Part shown: one piece after another, positions 1 to 7,338 of the stretch
How positions within the stretch are numbered: the stretch's first letter is position 1
How the letters are laid out: every line of letters begins with the position of its first letter
NCBI RefSeq assembly: GCF_016908115.1
Contig: NZ_JAFBDH010000002.1
Span: 186,001 to 250,000 of the forward strand
Source: Peptoniphilus gorbachii
GTDB taxonomy: Bacteria > Bacillota > Clostridia > Tissierellales > Peptoniphilaceae
Length of the DNA stretch: 64,000 bases
Reading direction: 5' to 3'
The notes under the pieces: generated by a model
Databases searched by the model: none
The model's input: the letters and a program-made list of their open reading frames with translations, nothing else
What the model was told of the DNA's origin: nothing
Program-made: the position numbers and the translations under genes

Positions 1-140
1 GATGCCATAGTTTCGCAAGCAACTCTGGCAAATTTATCTTCTGCTAAAATTTTATCTAAGATAGCATCAGAAATTTGGTCGCAAACTTTGTCAGGATGTC
101 CTTCAGTTACGGACTCTGAACTAAATTGCCATTTTTTCAT
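1..140 (-). CDS. metK: S-adenosylmethionine synthetase, N-terminal part (truncated by window edge)
   Basis: This is the first 46 codons of methionine adenosyltransferase, which makes SAM from methionine and ATP in the cytoplasm. The reading begins [18 protein letters not shown], and [12 protein letters not shown] is the family's N-terminal signature, containing the ATP-binding histidine. The next residues, [11 protein letters not shown], also match. The ATG at 138-140 is preceded by GGAGG. The rest of the gene lies off the left edge. A SAM riboswitch and a strong promoter lie directly upstream, so the enzyme is controlled by its own product, as is usual in Firmicutes. Confidence 0.97.
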   Translation of the reverse strand, partial: MKKWQFSSESVTEGHPDKVCDQISDAILDKILAEDKFARVACETMA

Positions 141-225
141 TTTTTAATTCCTCCATTTTAAATACCTTTGATTTAATGTATGAATTTATTTTTGTCTTTA
201 TCTCATAGTTAAATTAACAATCCAT

Positions 226-254
226 AAAAAAATCCTCACGCAAAAAGTGAGGAC
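226..254 (-). terminator. Expression-platform terminator of the metK SAM riboswitch
   Basis: On the minus strand the arms TCCTCAC and GTGAGGA enclose a short loop and are followed by a run of T residues (226-232). It lies between the SAM aptamer and metK, as expected for SAM-induced transcription termination. Confidence 0.88.
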
Positions 255-351
255 CATTAAACCTCATCTTTCAGATAAAAATCTGTGGGATTTAGCACCA
301 ACTAGGTTGCCGGGTTTCAAAGTGCCCATTCACTCCACCACTCTCAATAAG
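253..351 (-). promoter_or_regulatory. SAM-I riboswitch (S box) controlling metK
   Basis: The minus strand carries the S-box core in order: CTTATTGAGAG (P1 start), GGTGGAG, CCCGGCAACC, GGTGCTAAATCC and closing GATGAG. These are conserved elements of the SAM-I aptamer. A terminator follows and metK is the next gene. High SAM is expected to stop transcription before metK. Confidence 0.95.
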
Positions 352-375
352 GTATTATTTTTTATTTGTAATGTG

Positions 376-404
376 ATTATAGCATTTACATATAATTAGT
401 GCAA
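376..404 (-). promoter_or_regulatory. Sigma-A promoter of the metK riboswitch leader
   Basis: On the minus strand a -35 box TTGCAC (399-404) and a -10 box TATAAT (376-381) are separated by exactly 17 bp. The -35 overlaps the stop region of the upstream AEC transporter gene. Confidence 0.8.
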
Positions 405-1349
405 TAGATTAAAATAATTCATAATAGATATACCTACTGGATAGGTTATTATGCTCATTATGAAACTAAGAGTTATTACCTTAGATGCAAATTCATAATC
501 AGAATTCATTTGTTTTGTAAATATAAAACAATTTGCTGCACATGGTGTTGCCCAAAATACATAAGCAATGCCAAGTTCCATATTTGTAAAGCCAAGTTTA
601 ACTCCTATAGGAATAAGTAGGGCTGGTGCCACAACAGTTTTTATAAAAGCTGAAATAAACATAAGTCTAAAGTCACTTTTTGAAGATTCAAAATTTAAAC
701 TTGCACCTATTAATATAAGAGACATTGGTGTAGAAATTTTTGCAACCATTTCTATGGCTCTGTCCACTCCTTGATATACTGGCAAATGTAAAAAATTAAA
801 AATTGCACCAAAAACAACTCCAGCTATCATTGGATTTTTTAGAATTTTTATAATTATATCTAAAATAGAAATTCTCTTTTCTTCAGCTTCACTGTAATAA
901 GTAAGAAGAACTATAGCTGAAATATTGTATAAAGTTAAGCCAAAAGAAATTATAACTATCATGTGTTCCATTGATGGCGCACCATTGTAAATAATATCTA
1001 ATATTGGAAAGCCAACATAGACAAAATTTGAACGGTAGGCACAATGTACAAAGGCAGATAATTTTCGCTTATCTTTAATTTTTAAACTTTTAGCAATAAT
1101 TATTGAAATAAATATTATAAAAATTACTCCCAATAAAATATATGCCACATATTTTGGATGCAGAGATTCAATCCTTGCATTTTTTACGTCATAAAATAAT
1201 TTAAAGGGTAGTGCCAGATAAAATACAATCCAGGTGCCTTTATCCACAAAATTATTATCTATATAACCCTTTTGTTTTGCAAAATATCCTATGAGCAAAA
1301 CAAAAAAAACGGGTGATATAATATTAATCCCCATTAACAAATTTTCCAT
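396..1349 (-). CDS. AEC (auxin efflux carrier) family transporter
   Basis: A 317-residue integral membrane protein with about ten hydrophobic segments in two halves, as in the AEC/BART fold. The N-terminal half contains a VFFVLLIGYFAKQKG segment and the C-terminal half a SLILIGASLNF and WATPCAANCFIFTKQ segment, both typical of bacterial AEC permeases. Members export or import organic acids such as malate, but the substrate cannot be told here. The ATG at 1349 follows AGGTGATGAA. It is transcribed divergently from the stalk-domain gene from an overlapping promoter pair and ends just inside the metK promoter. Confidence 0.85.
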   Translation of the reverse strand: MENLLMGINIISPVFFVLLIGYFAKQKGYIDNNFVDKGTWIVFYLALPFKLFYDVKNARIESLHPKYVAYILLGVIFIIFISIIIAKSLKIKDKRKLSAFVHCAYRSNFVYVGFPILDIIYNGAPSMEHMIVIISFGLTLYNISAIVLLTYYSEAEEKRISILDIIIKILKNPMIAGVVFGAIFNFLHLPVYQGVDRAIEMVAKISTPMSLILIGASLNFESSKSDFRLMFISAFIKTVVAPALLIPIGVKLGFTNMELGIAYVFWATPCAANCFIFTKQMNSDYEFASKVITLSFIMSIITYPVGISIMNYFNLLH

Positions 1350-1365
1350 TTCATCACCTAATTTA

Positions 1366-1394
1366 ATTATAGGTTAAATTTTTCTTCTTGTCGA
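1366..1394 (-). promoter_or_regulatory. Promoter of the AEC transporter gene
   Basis: Minus strand: -35 TCGACA (1389-1394), 17-bp spacer, -10 TATAAT (1366-1371), 17 bp upstream of the ATG at 1349. The -35 shares five bases with the -35 of the divergent gene. Confidence 0.65.
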
Positions 1395-1416
1395 GGGTCA
1401 TCTTTTACAATACAAT
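1388..1416 (+). promoter_or_regulatory. Promoter of the stalk-domain protein gene
   Basis: Plus strand: -35 TTGTCG (1388-1393), 17-bp spacer, -10 TACAAT (1411-1416). It rules out the possible upstream TTG start at 1388, which would lie inside the promoter, and supports the ATG at 1436. Confidence 0.6.
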
Positions 1417-1435
1417 AGGGATAGGGGGTAGTATT

Positions 1436-2344
1436 ATGAAAAAAATTTTAGGAACAATAGTTACATCTCTTGTTTTATTTTCTAGCGTTAATGTTTTTGC
1501 TGGTGCAAAAGTTTCTAGTCAAAGTATCTTACTAGATGGCAAGGACACTGATGTGAAAGGATATATAATCCAAGATAACAATTATTTTAAACTTAGAGAT
1601 GTTGCAGCTCTTTTAGATGGAAAAGATGCAGAATTTAATGTAAGTTATGATGAAGATAGATCTGCTGTTATTATTACTAGCAAATCTGATTACAAAAAAA
1701 CTGATGCTGATTTAACTCCACTAAAGGATAGTGATTCTGACATAAAAAAATCAACTCACAATGTTTATGTAAATGGCGTAAGACATTCTTTTAATGTTTA
1801 TTCTATTGATGGTTACAATTATTTTAAACTAAGAGAATTAGGAAAAACTATTGGCTTTGATGTAAATTTTGATGAAAAAAATAACAAGGTTTTAATTGAC
1901 TCCAAAGCTATAAAACCAAGATCTCTTGTAAATAATCAAGTTGAAGTAAAAATTGTTGATTATGCTGCAGGTTATAATGAAAAAGAACTTGACATTATAA
2001 AGGACCCAATTTTAGATATTAATAATTTTATAAAAAATATTAATAACAATGTCCTTGCAACAACAGAAGAAGGACAACTTTCAGGAGAAACTCAATATGT
2101 TAAATCTGAAAATATTGTAGAAGTTTATCCTTCCTTGACAAAGTATATTGGAAAATTCACATATAAACCTTATATAAGAATTACTCAAGGAGAAAAATCT
2201 GAAATTTTCCCTTATGAAGGAAAATTTGAAGTTGCAAAAACTCTTGCTTCAAAGGGCTTTGACTCCACAAGTGAATTTGAAATCTCTCTCGGTGCAAAGA
2301 CTGAAGATAATTTTATTAAATACTCATCTTTTAAATATAAATAA
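1436..2344 (+). CDS. Secreted protein with two copper-amine-oxidase-N-type stalk domains
   Basis: A 302-residue protein with a Sec signal peptide ending near VNVFAGA (about residue 22). Two related copies of the stalk fold follow: one around NNYFKLRDVAALLDG (about residues 45-90) and one around YNYFKLRELGKTIGF (about 115-155). Each ends in a V(I/L)I strand. Such domains occur on surface proteins of anaerobic Firmicutes. The remaining 130 residues are not recognised. AGGGGG lies seven bases before the ATG. Its role is unknown; surface or wall association is inferred from the signal peptide and domain type. Confidence 0.75.
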   Translation: MKKILGTIVTSLVLFSSVNVFAGAKVSSQSILLDGKDTDVKGYIIQDNNYFKLRDVAALLDGKDAEFNVSYDEDRSAVIITSKSDYKKTDADLTPLKDSDSDIKKSTHNVYVNGVRHSFNVYSIDGYNYFKLRELGKTIGFDVNFDEKNNKVLIDSKAIKPRSLVNNQVEVKIVDYAAGYNEKELDIIKDPILDINNFIKNINNNVLATTEEGQLSGETQYVKSENIVEVYPSLTKYIGKFTYKPYIRITQGEKSEIFPYEGKFEVAKTLASKGFDSTSEFEISLGAKTEDNFIKYSSFKYK

Positions 2345-2376
2345 GATTGGGTATAATCTAATAGGAGGTGTTTACA

Positions 2377-2586
2377 TTGGAAATTAAAAAAGAAATGTTA
2401 ATTGGAGAAATTCTTTCAAAAAAACCAGAATCAATTGGCACTTTAATGAGCTTCGGCATGGGATGTATTATGTGTCCTTCTTCTCAAATGGAATCTCTTG
2501 AAGAAGCTGCAATGGTTCACGGTATAGATCCTAATATGCTTGTAGCTGCACTTAATAAAGATAGCAAAGAAGAAGCAGATGCTTAA
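2377..2586 (+). CDS. DUF1858 domain protein
   Basis: A 69-residue cytoplasmic protein matching the DUF1858 family: an amphipathic start, then SIGTLMSFGMGCIMCPSSQ with the CxxC pair, then a helical tail. These proteins often sit near hybrid-cluster or ScdA-type redox genes, but no such partner is here. The start is taken as the TTG at 2377, because AGGAGG (2363-2368) lies eight bases upstream; a GTG at 2368 overlaps that site and is unlikely. The gap to the stalk gene is 32 bases, so cotranscription is plausible. Confidence 0.75.
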   Translation: MEIKKEMLIGEILSKKPESIGTLMSFGMGCIMCPSSQMESLEEAAMVHGIDPNMLVAALNKDSKEEADA

Positions 2587-2601
2587 TTTAAGCTATAAAG
2601 G

Positions 2602-2626
2602 AGAGGCAGATGCCTCTTCTTTTTTT
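2602..2626 (+). terminator. Intrinsic terminator after the DUF1858 gene
   Basis: Arms AGAGGC (2602-2607) and GCCTCT (2612-2617) with a 4-base loop, followed by a T-rich tail. Confidence 0.8.
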
Positions 2627-2662
2627 ACATAAATACTTTAGCGATTTAATAAGGAGATAATT

Positions 2663-4663
2663 ATGAAAAAGAAAATAATTTATGCCCTATCCTTGGCTCT
2701 ACTTGTGGGACCAGTTGTGGCTTCAGTTGAAAAAGCTAACTACACCCCAACAGATGAGGCAGTGACCCTTGAAGTGACAGAGGCTGAAAAGAAAAAAGTT
2801 GAAGAAATTAAAAAGATTTTTAAGGTCACTGGAGATTATGAAAGCTTTACTATTTCTAGTGACCCTATGAACAGTGACACTGGAAGTGAATACTTAAACA
2901 AGCTCATAAAAAATAAGTCCATCACAACTTACAGGTGGTCTGACGAAAAGTTAGGCGAGCTCAGCGTCTCCTACACTAACGATGGTGAATTTATTTCCTA
3001 TAATAAGTGGAGAAATTCTAGTGATGAGAAAAATAATAAGAAAAAATATTCAAAGGATGATGCTCTAAAGGCTGCAGAAAATATTTTAAAGAAGGCAATC
3101 AAAGATTTTGACAAGAAATATATTTTATCCGATTATAGTATCCGCCCTGGCAGTGATTATATAGACCTAACTTATCAAAGGCTTTTAGCTGGAATACCTC
3201 TTGCTGATAATTATTTGAATGTAAGCTTTTCAACTGAGACTGGCGAAATAAGTGACATGATGCTCATGGGAGATAATTCCTATGCCATAACATTTTTAAA
3301 AGACAAAGACTTTAAGAAGAAGGCAAAAATTAGTCCTCAAGAGGCAGAAAAATTATTTTTAGAAAAATCCCCTCTCACTCTCTCCTACAAAGTTTCTGGG
3401 GGCAACAAGTCTGTAGAAAAAGTTTTTTCAAGTGATGTAGTGGATATTGATGCCCTTACAGGTAAGATTTTTAAAAATAATTTAAGAGATCCTTTCATGC
3501 CTTATGCCACTGAAGAAGCAAAAGATTCAGCTGCCTTAAGTGAAGTTGAAGTGAAAAAAATTGACGGTCTAAAGAATTTAAAGAAAAAATCTGAAGCTAA
3601 GGACAAGGCTCTTGAAATTGTGGGCAAGTCTTATACAGTTGAAAGTATTTCCCTAACTTCTGACAAGGATAATTATTATTACAAAATAAATCTTGAAAAG
3701 GAAAAAAATCCTGGCAGCCTTGTATTAAATGCTAAAAATTTAAAATTAGTTGGCTTAGATATTTGGACTGACAAAAAGGATGTCAAGACTAAGGTCACTG
3801 ATGAAGAAGCTAAAAAAATTGCCCTTAACTTCCTAGAAAAGTATGGGGACAAGACTGAACTTAATTTAGAAAAAATTGATGTAAAGAAATTTGACTACAT
3901 CACTATCCTTTTTATACCAAGGTTCGTGAACTCTCTTCCAGTTCTTGGTGAAGGCGTAACTATTGCAGTCGATGACGAGAAAAATGTTGTAAGCTATGAA
4001 AAAGATTTTTCAAGTGCAGATTTTAGCAAGGCAAAAGATATAGCTCTTACAAAGGATGAGGCAAATAAAATTTATTTAAATTCTAAAAATTTTGGCTTAA
4101 AGTATGAAATGACTGAAGAGGGTCCTAAGCTTCTCTACGGAAAAATAAAAAATATTGTCCCTCTAGTTGGCGAAGATAAAATTTTACGAGACAAATCTGG
4201 AAATATAGTTAACTTTAAAGAACAAATATCCTATGAAGACTTTGATAAGGCAAGGGATAAGGATGCAATTAATTCTTTAAAGGACATGGAAATTGGAACC
4301 ATTGGCAAAAAATTATCTGACAAAATAACTTACAAGGAATTTTTAGGTCTCCTTAATGGAAGGTATGCAGGCGAATATTACGACTTTAGTCGCTATGACT
4401 TAGATGGGGATAAAGTAAAAGACAAGAAAATTCCTGAAAAAGATGCCATAAAAATATTAGTAATAGACAGAGGCTATGAGGACTTCACAAAGGCAAAGGG
4501 AATTTTTAAGGAAGACATCTTTAAAAATCAAAAATCCTTAGGCGACTATGAAAAGTATTATATAGTGGCAAAGGGCTTTGGCTACATTGACGAGGAAATA
4601 AATCCAGACAAAGACTTAAGTCTTGAAGAAATTTTATACCTAATCTATAATTCAATAAAGTAA
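2663..4663 (+). CDS. Secreted YcdB/YcdC-like (PepSY-related) repeat protein
   Basis: A 666-residue exported protein. The first 20 or so residues form a signal peptide ending near VVASVEKA. The body shows repeated units of the YcdB/YcdC type, with phrases such as LTYQRLLAGIPLADNYLNVSF and ILFIPRFVNSLPVLGEGVTI, alternating with lysine-rich helices (SKDDALKAAENILKKA, TDEEAKKIALNFLEK). The C-terminal 120 residues are divergent, with a possible EF-hand-like DLDGDKVKD stretch near residue 575, and may be a degenerate SLH-like region. AAGGAG precedes the ATG. A surface role is inferred; no enzymatic motif was seen. Confidence 0.65.
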   Translation: MKKKIIYALSLALLVGPVVASVEKANYTPTDEAVTLEVTEAEKKKVEEIKKIFKVTGDYESFTISSDPMNSDTGSEYLNKLIKNKSITTYRWSDEKLGELSVSYTNDGEFISYNKWRNSSDEKNNKKKYSKDDALKAAENILKKAIKDFDKKYILSDYSIRPGSDYIDLTYQRLLAGIPLADNYLNVSFSTETGEISDMMLMGDNSYAITFLKDKDFKKKAKISPQEAEKLFLEKSPLTLSYKVSGGNKSVEKVFSSDVVDIDALTGKIFKNNLRDPFMPYATEEAKDSAALSEVEVKKIDGLKNLKKKSEAKDKALEIVGKSYTVESISLTSDKDNYYYKINLEKEKNPGSLVLNAKNLKLVGLDIWTDKKDVKTKVTDEEAKKIALNFLEKYGDKTELNLEKIDVKKFDYITILFIPRFVNSLPVLGEGVTIAVDDEKNVVSYEKDFSSADFSKAKDIALTKDEANKIYLNSKNFGLKYEMTEEGPKLLYGKIKNIVPLVGEDKILRDKSGNIVNFKEQISYEDFDKARDKDAINSLKDMEIGTIGKKLSDKITYKEFLGLLNGRYAGEYYDFSRYDLDGDKVKDKKIPEKDAIKILVIDRGYEDFTKAKGIFKEDIFKNQKSLGDYEKYYIVAKGFGYIDEEINPDKDLSLEEILYLIYNSIK

Positions 4664-4680
4664 TTGTAATTCTTTTGTAA

Positions 4681-4709
4681 TTGCAAGTTGCCTCCCACTG
4701 ATGTATATT
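4681..4709 (+). promoter_or_regulatory. Promoter embedded in a terminator hairpin, driving the polysaccharide deacetylase
   Basis: A -35 TTGCAA (4681-4686), 17-bp spacer and -10 TATATT (4704-4709). The -10 sits exactly in the loop of the hairpin 4691-4721. Initiation about seven bases on would give a leader of only about 12 bases that still holds the Shine-Dalgarno. Confidence 0.5.
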
Positions 4710-4727
4710 ATCAGTGGGAGGTTTTTT
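4691..4727 (+). terminator. Terminator hairpin whose 3' arm carries the next gene's Shine-Dalgarno
   Basis: Perfect 12-bp stem (4691-4702 with 4710-4721), 7-base loop, then six T residues that run straight into the ATG at 4728. GGGAGG of the 3' arm is the ribosome-binding site of the deacetylase gene, so read-through RNA would both terminate and hide that site. Confidence 0.85.
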
Positions 4728-5771
4728 ATGACCCAAACAAATTACGATGCAAAGGCTTATGCAAATAAAAATTCAAATTATGATAAGAGAAAAAAATTAA
4801 GAAGACAAAAAGCAAGAAGACGAAAGAGGATAAGGCAAATAATTTCTATTTCAATTTTTGCCCTAATCCTTATTTTTATATTTTCAAAGATTTTTTCTGC
4901 AATAAAAAAACCAAAGGATGAAATTTCTCCTGCCCTTATGTGGTACTATGCCAACGAAATCGATAAGGACAGACCAAGAAAATACTACTACGATCCTGAA
5001 TATATTTCCAACGTGGCACTTGACCCACTACTTCGTATGGAAGATGAATTTATAGTTAAGGGGTCTAATCACTTGAAAAAAGTCGATAAATTTGCCTATG
5101 ATGCAAAGGAAATTCGCCAATATATCAAAAAAAATAATTATAAGGACGACAAAAAAATTGTATTTTTAACCTTTGACGATGGACCAAACAATACTATAAC
5201 TCCACAAGTTTTAGATATACTAAAAAAAGAAGATGCTCGTGCAACTTTCTTTTTAGTTGGAAAATCTATAGGAGATAAAACGGCAAGTCAAGTTCGCCAA
5301 ATTTTAAGAAATGGAAATGCCATTGCAACTCACTCCTTTAGTCACGACTATGAATATCTTTATCCAGGAAGAGTAGTTAGCCCTGAAAGAGTCTATGAAG
5401 AAATTGCAAAAACTAATGATAGACTAAAAAATATTCTAGGACCTGACTTTCACTCCAGCGTCTTTAGATATCCTGGCGGCGAAATGTCTTGGCAAAACAC
5501 TGATGCAAGTAATGCACTTTTAGAATCTAAGGACATACACTGGATCGACTGGAACTCACTTGTTGGCGATGCAGAAAAAAAATCTGTTAGACCTACAAGC
5601 GTTGAAGGCTTTGTATCTTATCTTGACAAAAGTCTTAACGAAAATAAAAATACAAAAATTGCCGTTGTCCTTGCCCACGATGCAATAAATAAGCAGCTAA
5701 CTGCCGATTCGCTAACTTCTGTAATAAAATATTTTAGAGACAGAGGTTACGAATTTGGAATTTTAAAATAA
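4728..5771 (+). CDS. Membrane-anchored polysaccharide deacetylase (NodB/PgdA family)
   Basis: A 347-residue protein: a very basic cytoplasmic head, one membrane helix at about residues 38-58, then an extracellular NodB domain. Motifs seen are FLTFDDGP (catalytic Asp and metal-binding Asp), HSFSHD (metal histidines), FRYPGGEMSW and a terminal LAHDAI. The family removes acetyl groups from peptidoglycan or related glycans, giving lysozyme resistance. ATG 4728 is chosen because GGGAGG lies six bases upstream; an in-frame ATG at 4701 lies in the upstream hairpin. The gene stands alone, between two terminators. Confidence 0.88.
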   Translation: MTQTNYDAKAYANKNSNYDKRKKLRRQKARRRKRIRQIISISIFALILIFIFSKIFSAIKKPKDEISPALMWYYANEIDKDRPRKYYYDPEYISNVALDPLLRMEDEFIVKGSNHLKKVDKFAYDAKEIRQYIKKNNYKDDKKIVFLTFDDGPNNTITPQVLDILKKEDARATFFLVGKSIGDKTASQVRQILRNGNAIATHSFSHDYEYLYPGRVVSPERVYEEIAKTNDRLKNILGPDFHSSVFRYPGGEMSWQNTDASNALLESKDIHWIDWNSLVGDAEKKSVRPTSVEGFVSYLDKSLNENKNTKIAVVLAHDAINKQLTADSLTSVIKYFRDRGYEFGILK

Positions 5772-5800
5772 CTTCAAATTTTTAGAAAATTTCATAAATA

Positions 5801-5833
5801 AGAGGACTGATTTTTTTCAGTCCTCTTTTTTTT
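5801..5833. terminator. Intrinsic terminator between the convergent deacetylase and gltX genes
   Basis: Ten-base arms AGAGGACTGA and TCAGTCCTCT around a T-rich loop, followed by a T-run on the plus strand. It could also serve gltX from the other side, but the plus-strand tail is the better one. Confidence 0.85.
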
Positions 5834-5847
5834 CTCTCATTTATTTT

Positions 5848-7323
5848 TTAAAGTGAGTTTTTAATTTTTTCTGCTCTTTCAATTAATTTATCCTTGCCTA
5901 AAAGATAAATAATATTTTGCATTTCTGGTCCGTGAACATTTCCTGAGATTGCAGCTCTTACTGGCATGTAAAGTTTTTTGCCCTTTACTCCAGAGTCCTT
6001 TTGCACTTCCTTCATAAGTCCCTTGGCAGTTTCCATATCTATTTCATCATGAGATTTTACAATCTTTATAAAGGAGTCAAGAAGTGCAGGCACATGTTCT
6101 TGGGAAAGTTCTTCCTTAGCTGAATCTTCTGTTATTTCAATGTCACCAAATAAGAAGTCAATATGTTTTGGAATGTCTTCTAACTTGTCGCAAGCTTCTC
6201 TTACAGTGTCAATTAAAATCTTATACCATTCAAAGTTTCCTCTTATTTCTTCTTCAGTTAAAAGTCCTGATTTTGTGACAAATGGAATTGAAAGCTCAGC
6301 TAACTTGTCTAAGTCGTAGGACTTCATGTAGTGAGAGTTGACCCAGTTTAACTTGTCTGTGTCAAAAATTCCTCCAGACTTCCCTACTCTTTCAAAGGAG
6401 AATTTTTCTATTAATTCATCCATTGTCATAATTTCTTCCCCATCTTCTGGTGACCAACCAACAAGAGCAAGATAATTTACAATTCCTTCAGGCAAATATC
6501 CTCTATTTCTAAAGTCTTCAACTGAAACATCTCCTTGTCTCTTAGAAAGTTTTTTTCTGTCCTTATTTAAAACAGTTGGAAGGTGAACAAATTCTGGTGC
6601 ATCCCAGCCAAAACATTCATACATAAAGACATGCTTTGGAGTTGATGGAAGCCATTCTTCTCCTCTTACAATGTGAGTGATGCCCATTAGGTGGTCATCA
6701 ACAATTACAGCCAAGTGATAAGTTGGGAATCCGTCAGATTTCATCAAAACTTGGTCGTCAATTTCGTCTGTGTTTATTGTAACTTTGCCACGAACAGCAT
6801 CATAAAATGTTATGTCCTTGTTTTTAGGAAGTTTTAGTCTAACAACATAGTCTTCCCCTGCTGCAACTCTCTTCTTTGCTTCTTCAAGAGGAATGCCACG
6901 GCAAAGTCCATCGTACTTAGGAACCTTTCCCTTAATTCTTTGTTCTTCACGAAGATTATCTAGTCTTTCCTTAGAACAGAAACAATAATAGGCAAAGCCC
7001 TTTTCAATTAATTCATCAACATATTTTTGATAAATTTCTAGTCTATTTGATTGAATGTAAGGTCCACAGTCTCCTACATCTGTAATCTTTCCATCTTTTA
7101 CAAAGACACCTTCATCGTGAGTGATGCCTGCCCATTCAAGGGATTCAATTAAATTTTCTATGGCACCTTCCACATATCTAGTTCTATCTGTATCTTCAAT
7201 TCTCAAAACAAATTTACCGCCATTTTTCTTGGCAAATAAATAATTATATAGGGCAGTTCTTAGTCCACCAATGTGTAAATAACCTGTTGGTGATGGTGCA
7301 AATCTTACTTTAATATCTGACAT
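5848..7323 (-). CDS. gltX: Glutamyl-tRNA synthetase
   Basis: A 491-residue class I aminoacyl-tRNA synthetase that charges tRNA-Glu (and often tRNA-Gln in Firmicutes that use GatCAB). The N-terminus RFAPSPTGYLHIGGLRTALYN holds the HIGH motif; KKLSKRQGD near residue 255 is the KMSKS motif. The zinc-type cysteine region CFCSKERLD near residue 115 is also seen. Length is normal. It starts 15 bases after the SLH protein gene, so the two are almost certainly one transcript. No T-box precedes it. Confidence 0.97.
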   Translation of the reverse strand: MSDIKVRFAPSPTGYLHIGGLRTALYNYLFAKKNGGKFVLRIEDTDRTRYVEGAIENLIESLEWAGITHDEGVFVKDGKITDVGDCGPYIQSNRLEIYQKYVDELIEKGFAYYCFCSKERLDNLREEQRIKGKVPKYDGLCRGIPLEEAKKRVAAGEDYVVRLKLPKNKDITFYDAVRGKVTINTDEIDDQVLMKSDGFPTYHLAVIVDDHLMGITHIVRGEEWLPSTPKHVFMYECFGWDAPEFVHLPTVLNKDRKKLSKRQGDVSVEDFRNRGYLPEGIVNYLALVGWSPEDGEEIMTMDELIEKFSFERVGKSGGIFDTDKLNWVNSHYMKSYDLDKLAELSIPFVTKSGLLTEEEIRGNFEWYKILIDTVREACDKLEDIPKHIDFLFGDIEITEDSAKEELSQEHVPALLDSFIKIVKSHDEIDMETAKGLMKEVQKDSGVKGKKLYMPVRAAISGNVHGPEMQNIIYLLGKDKLIERAEKIKNSL

Positions 7324-7338
7324 TTTCTTCCTCTCTCC

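Noticed and set aside
4701-4727. Upstream ATG (4701) as the deacetylase start
   Set aside because: It lies in the terminator stem and loop with no ribosome site, while ATG 4728 has GGGAGG at ideal spacing.
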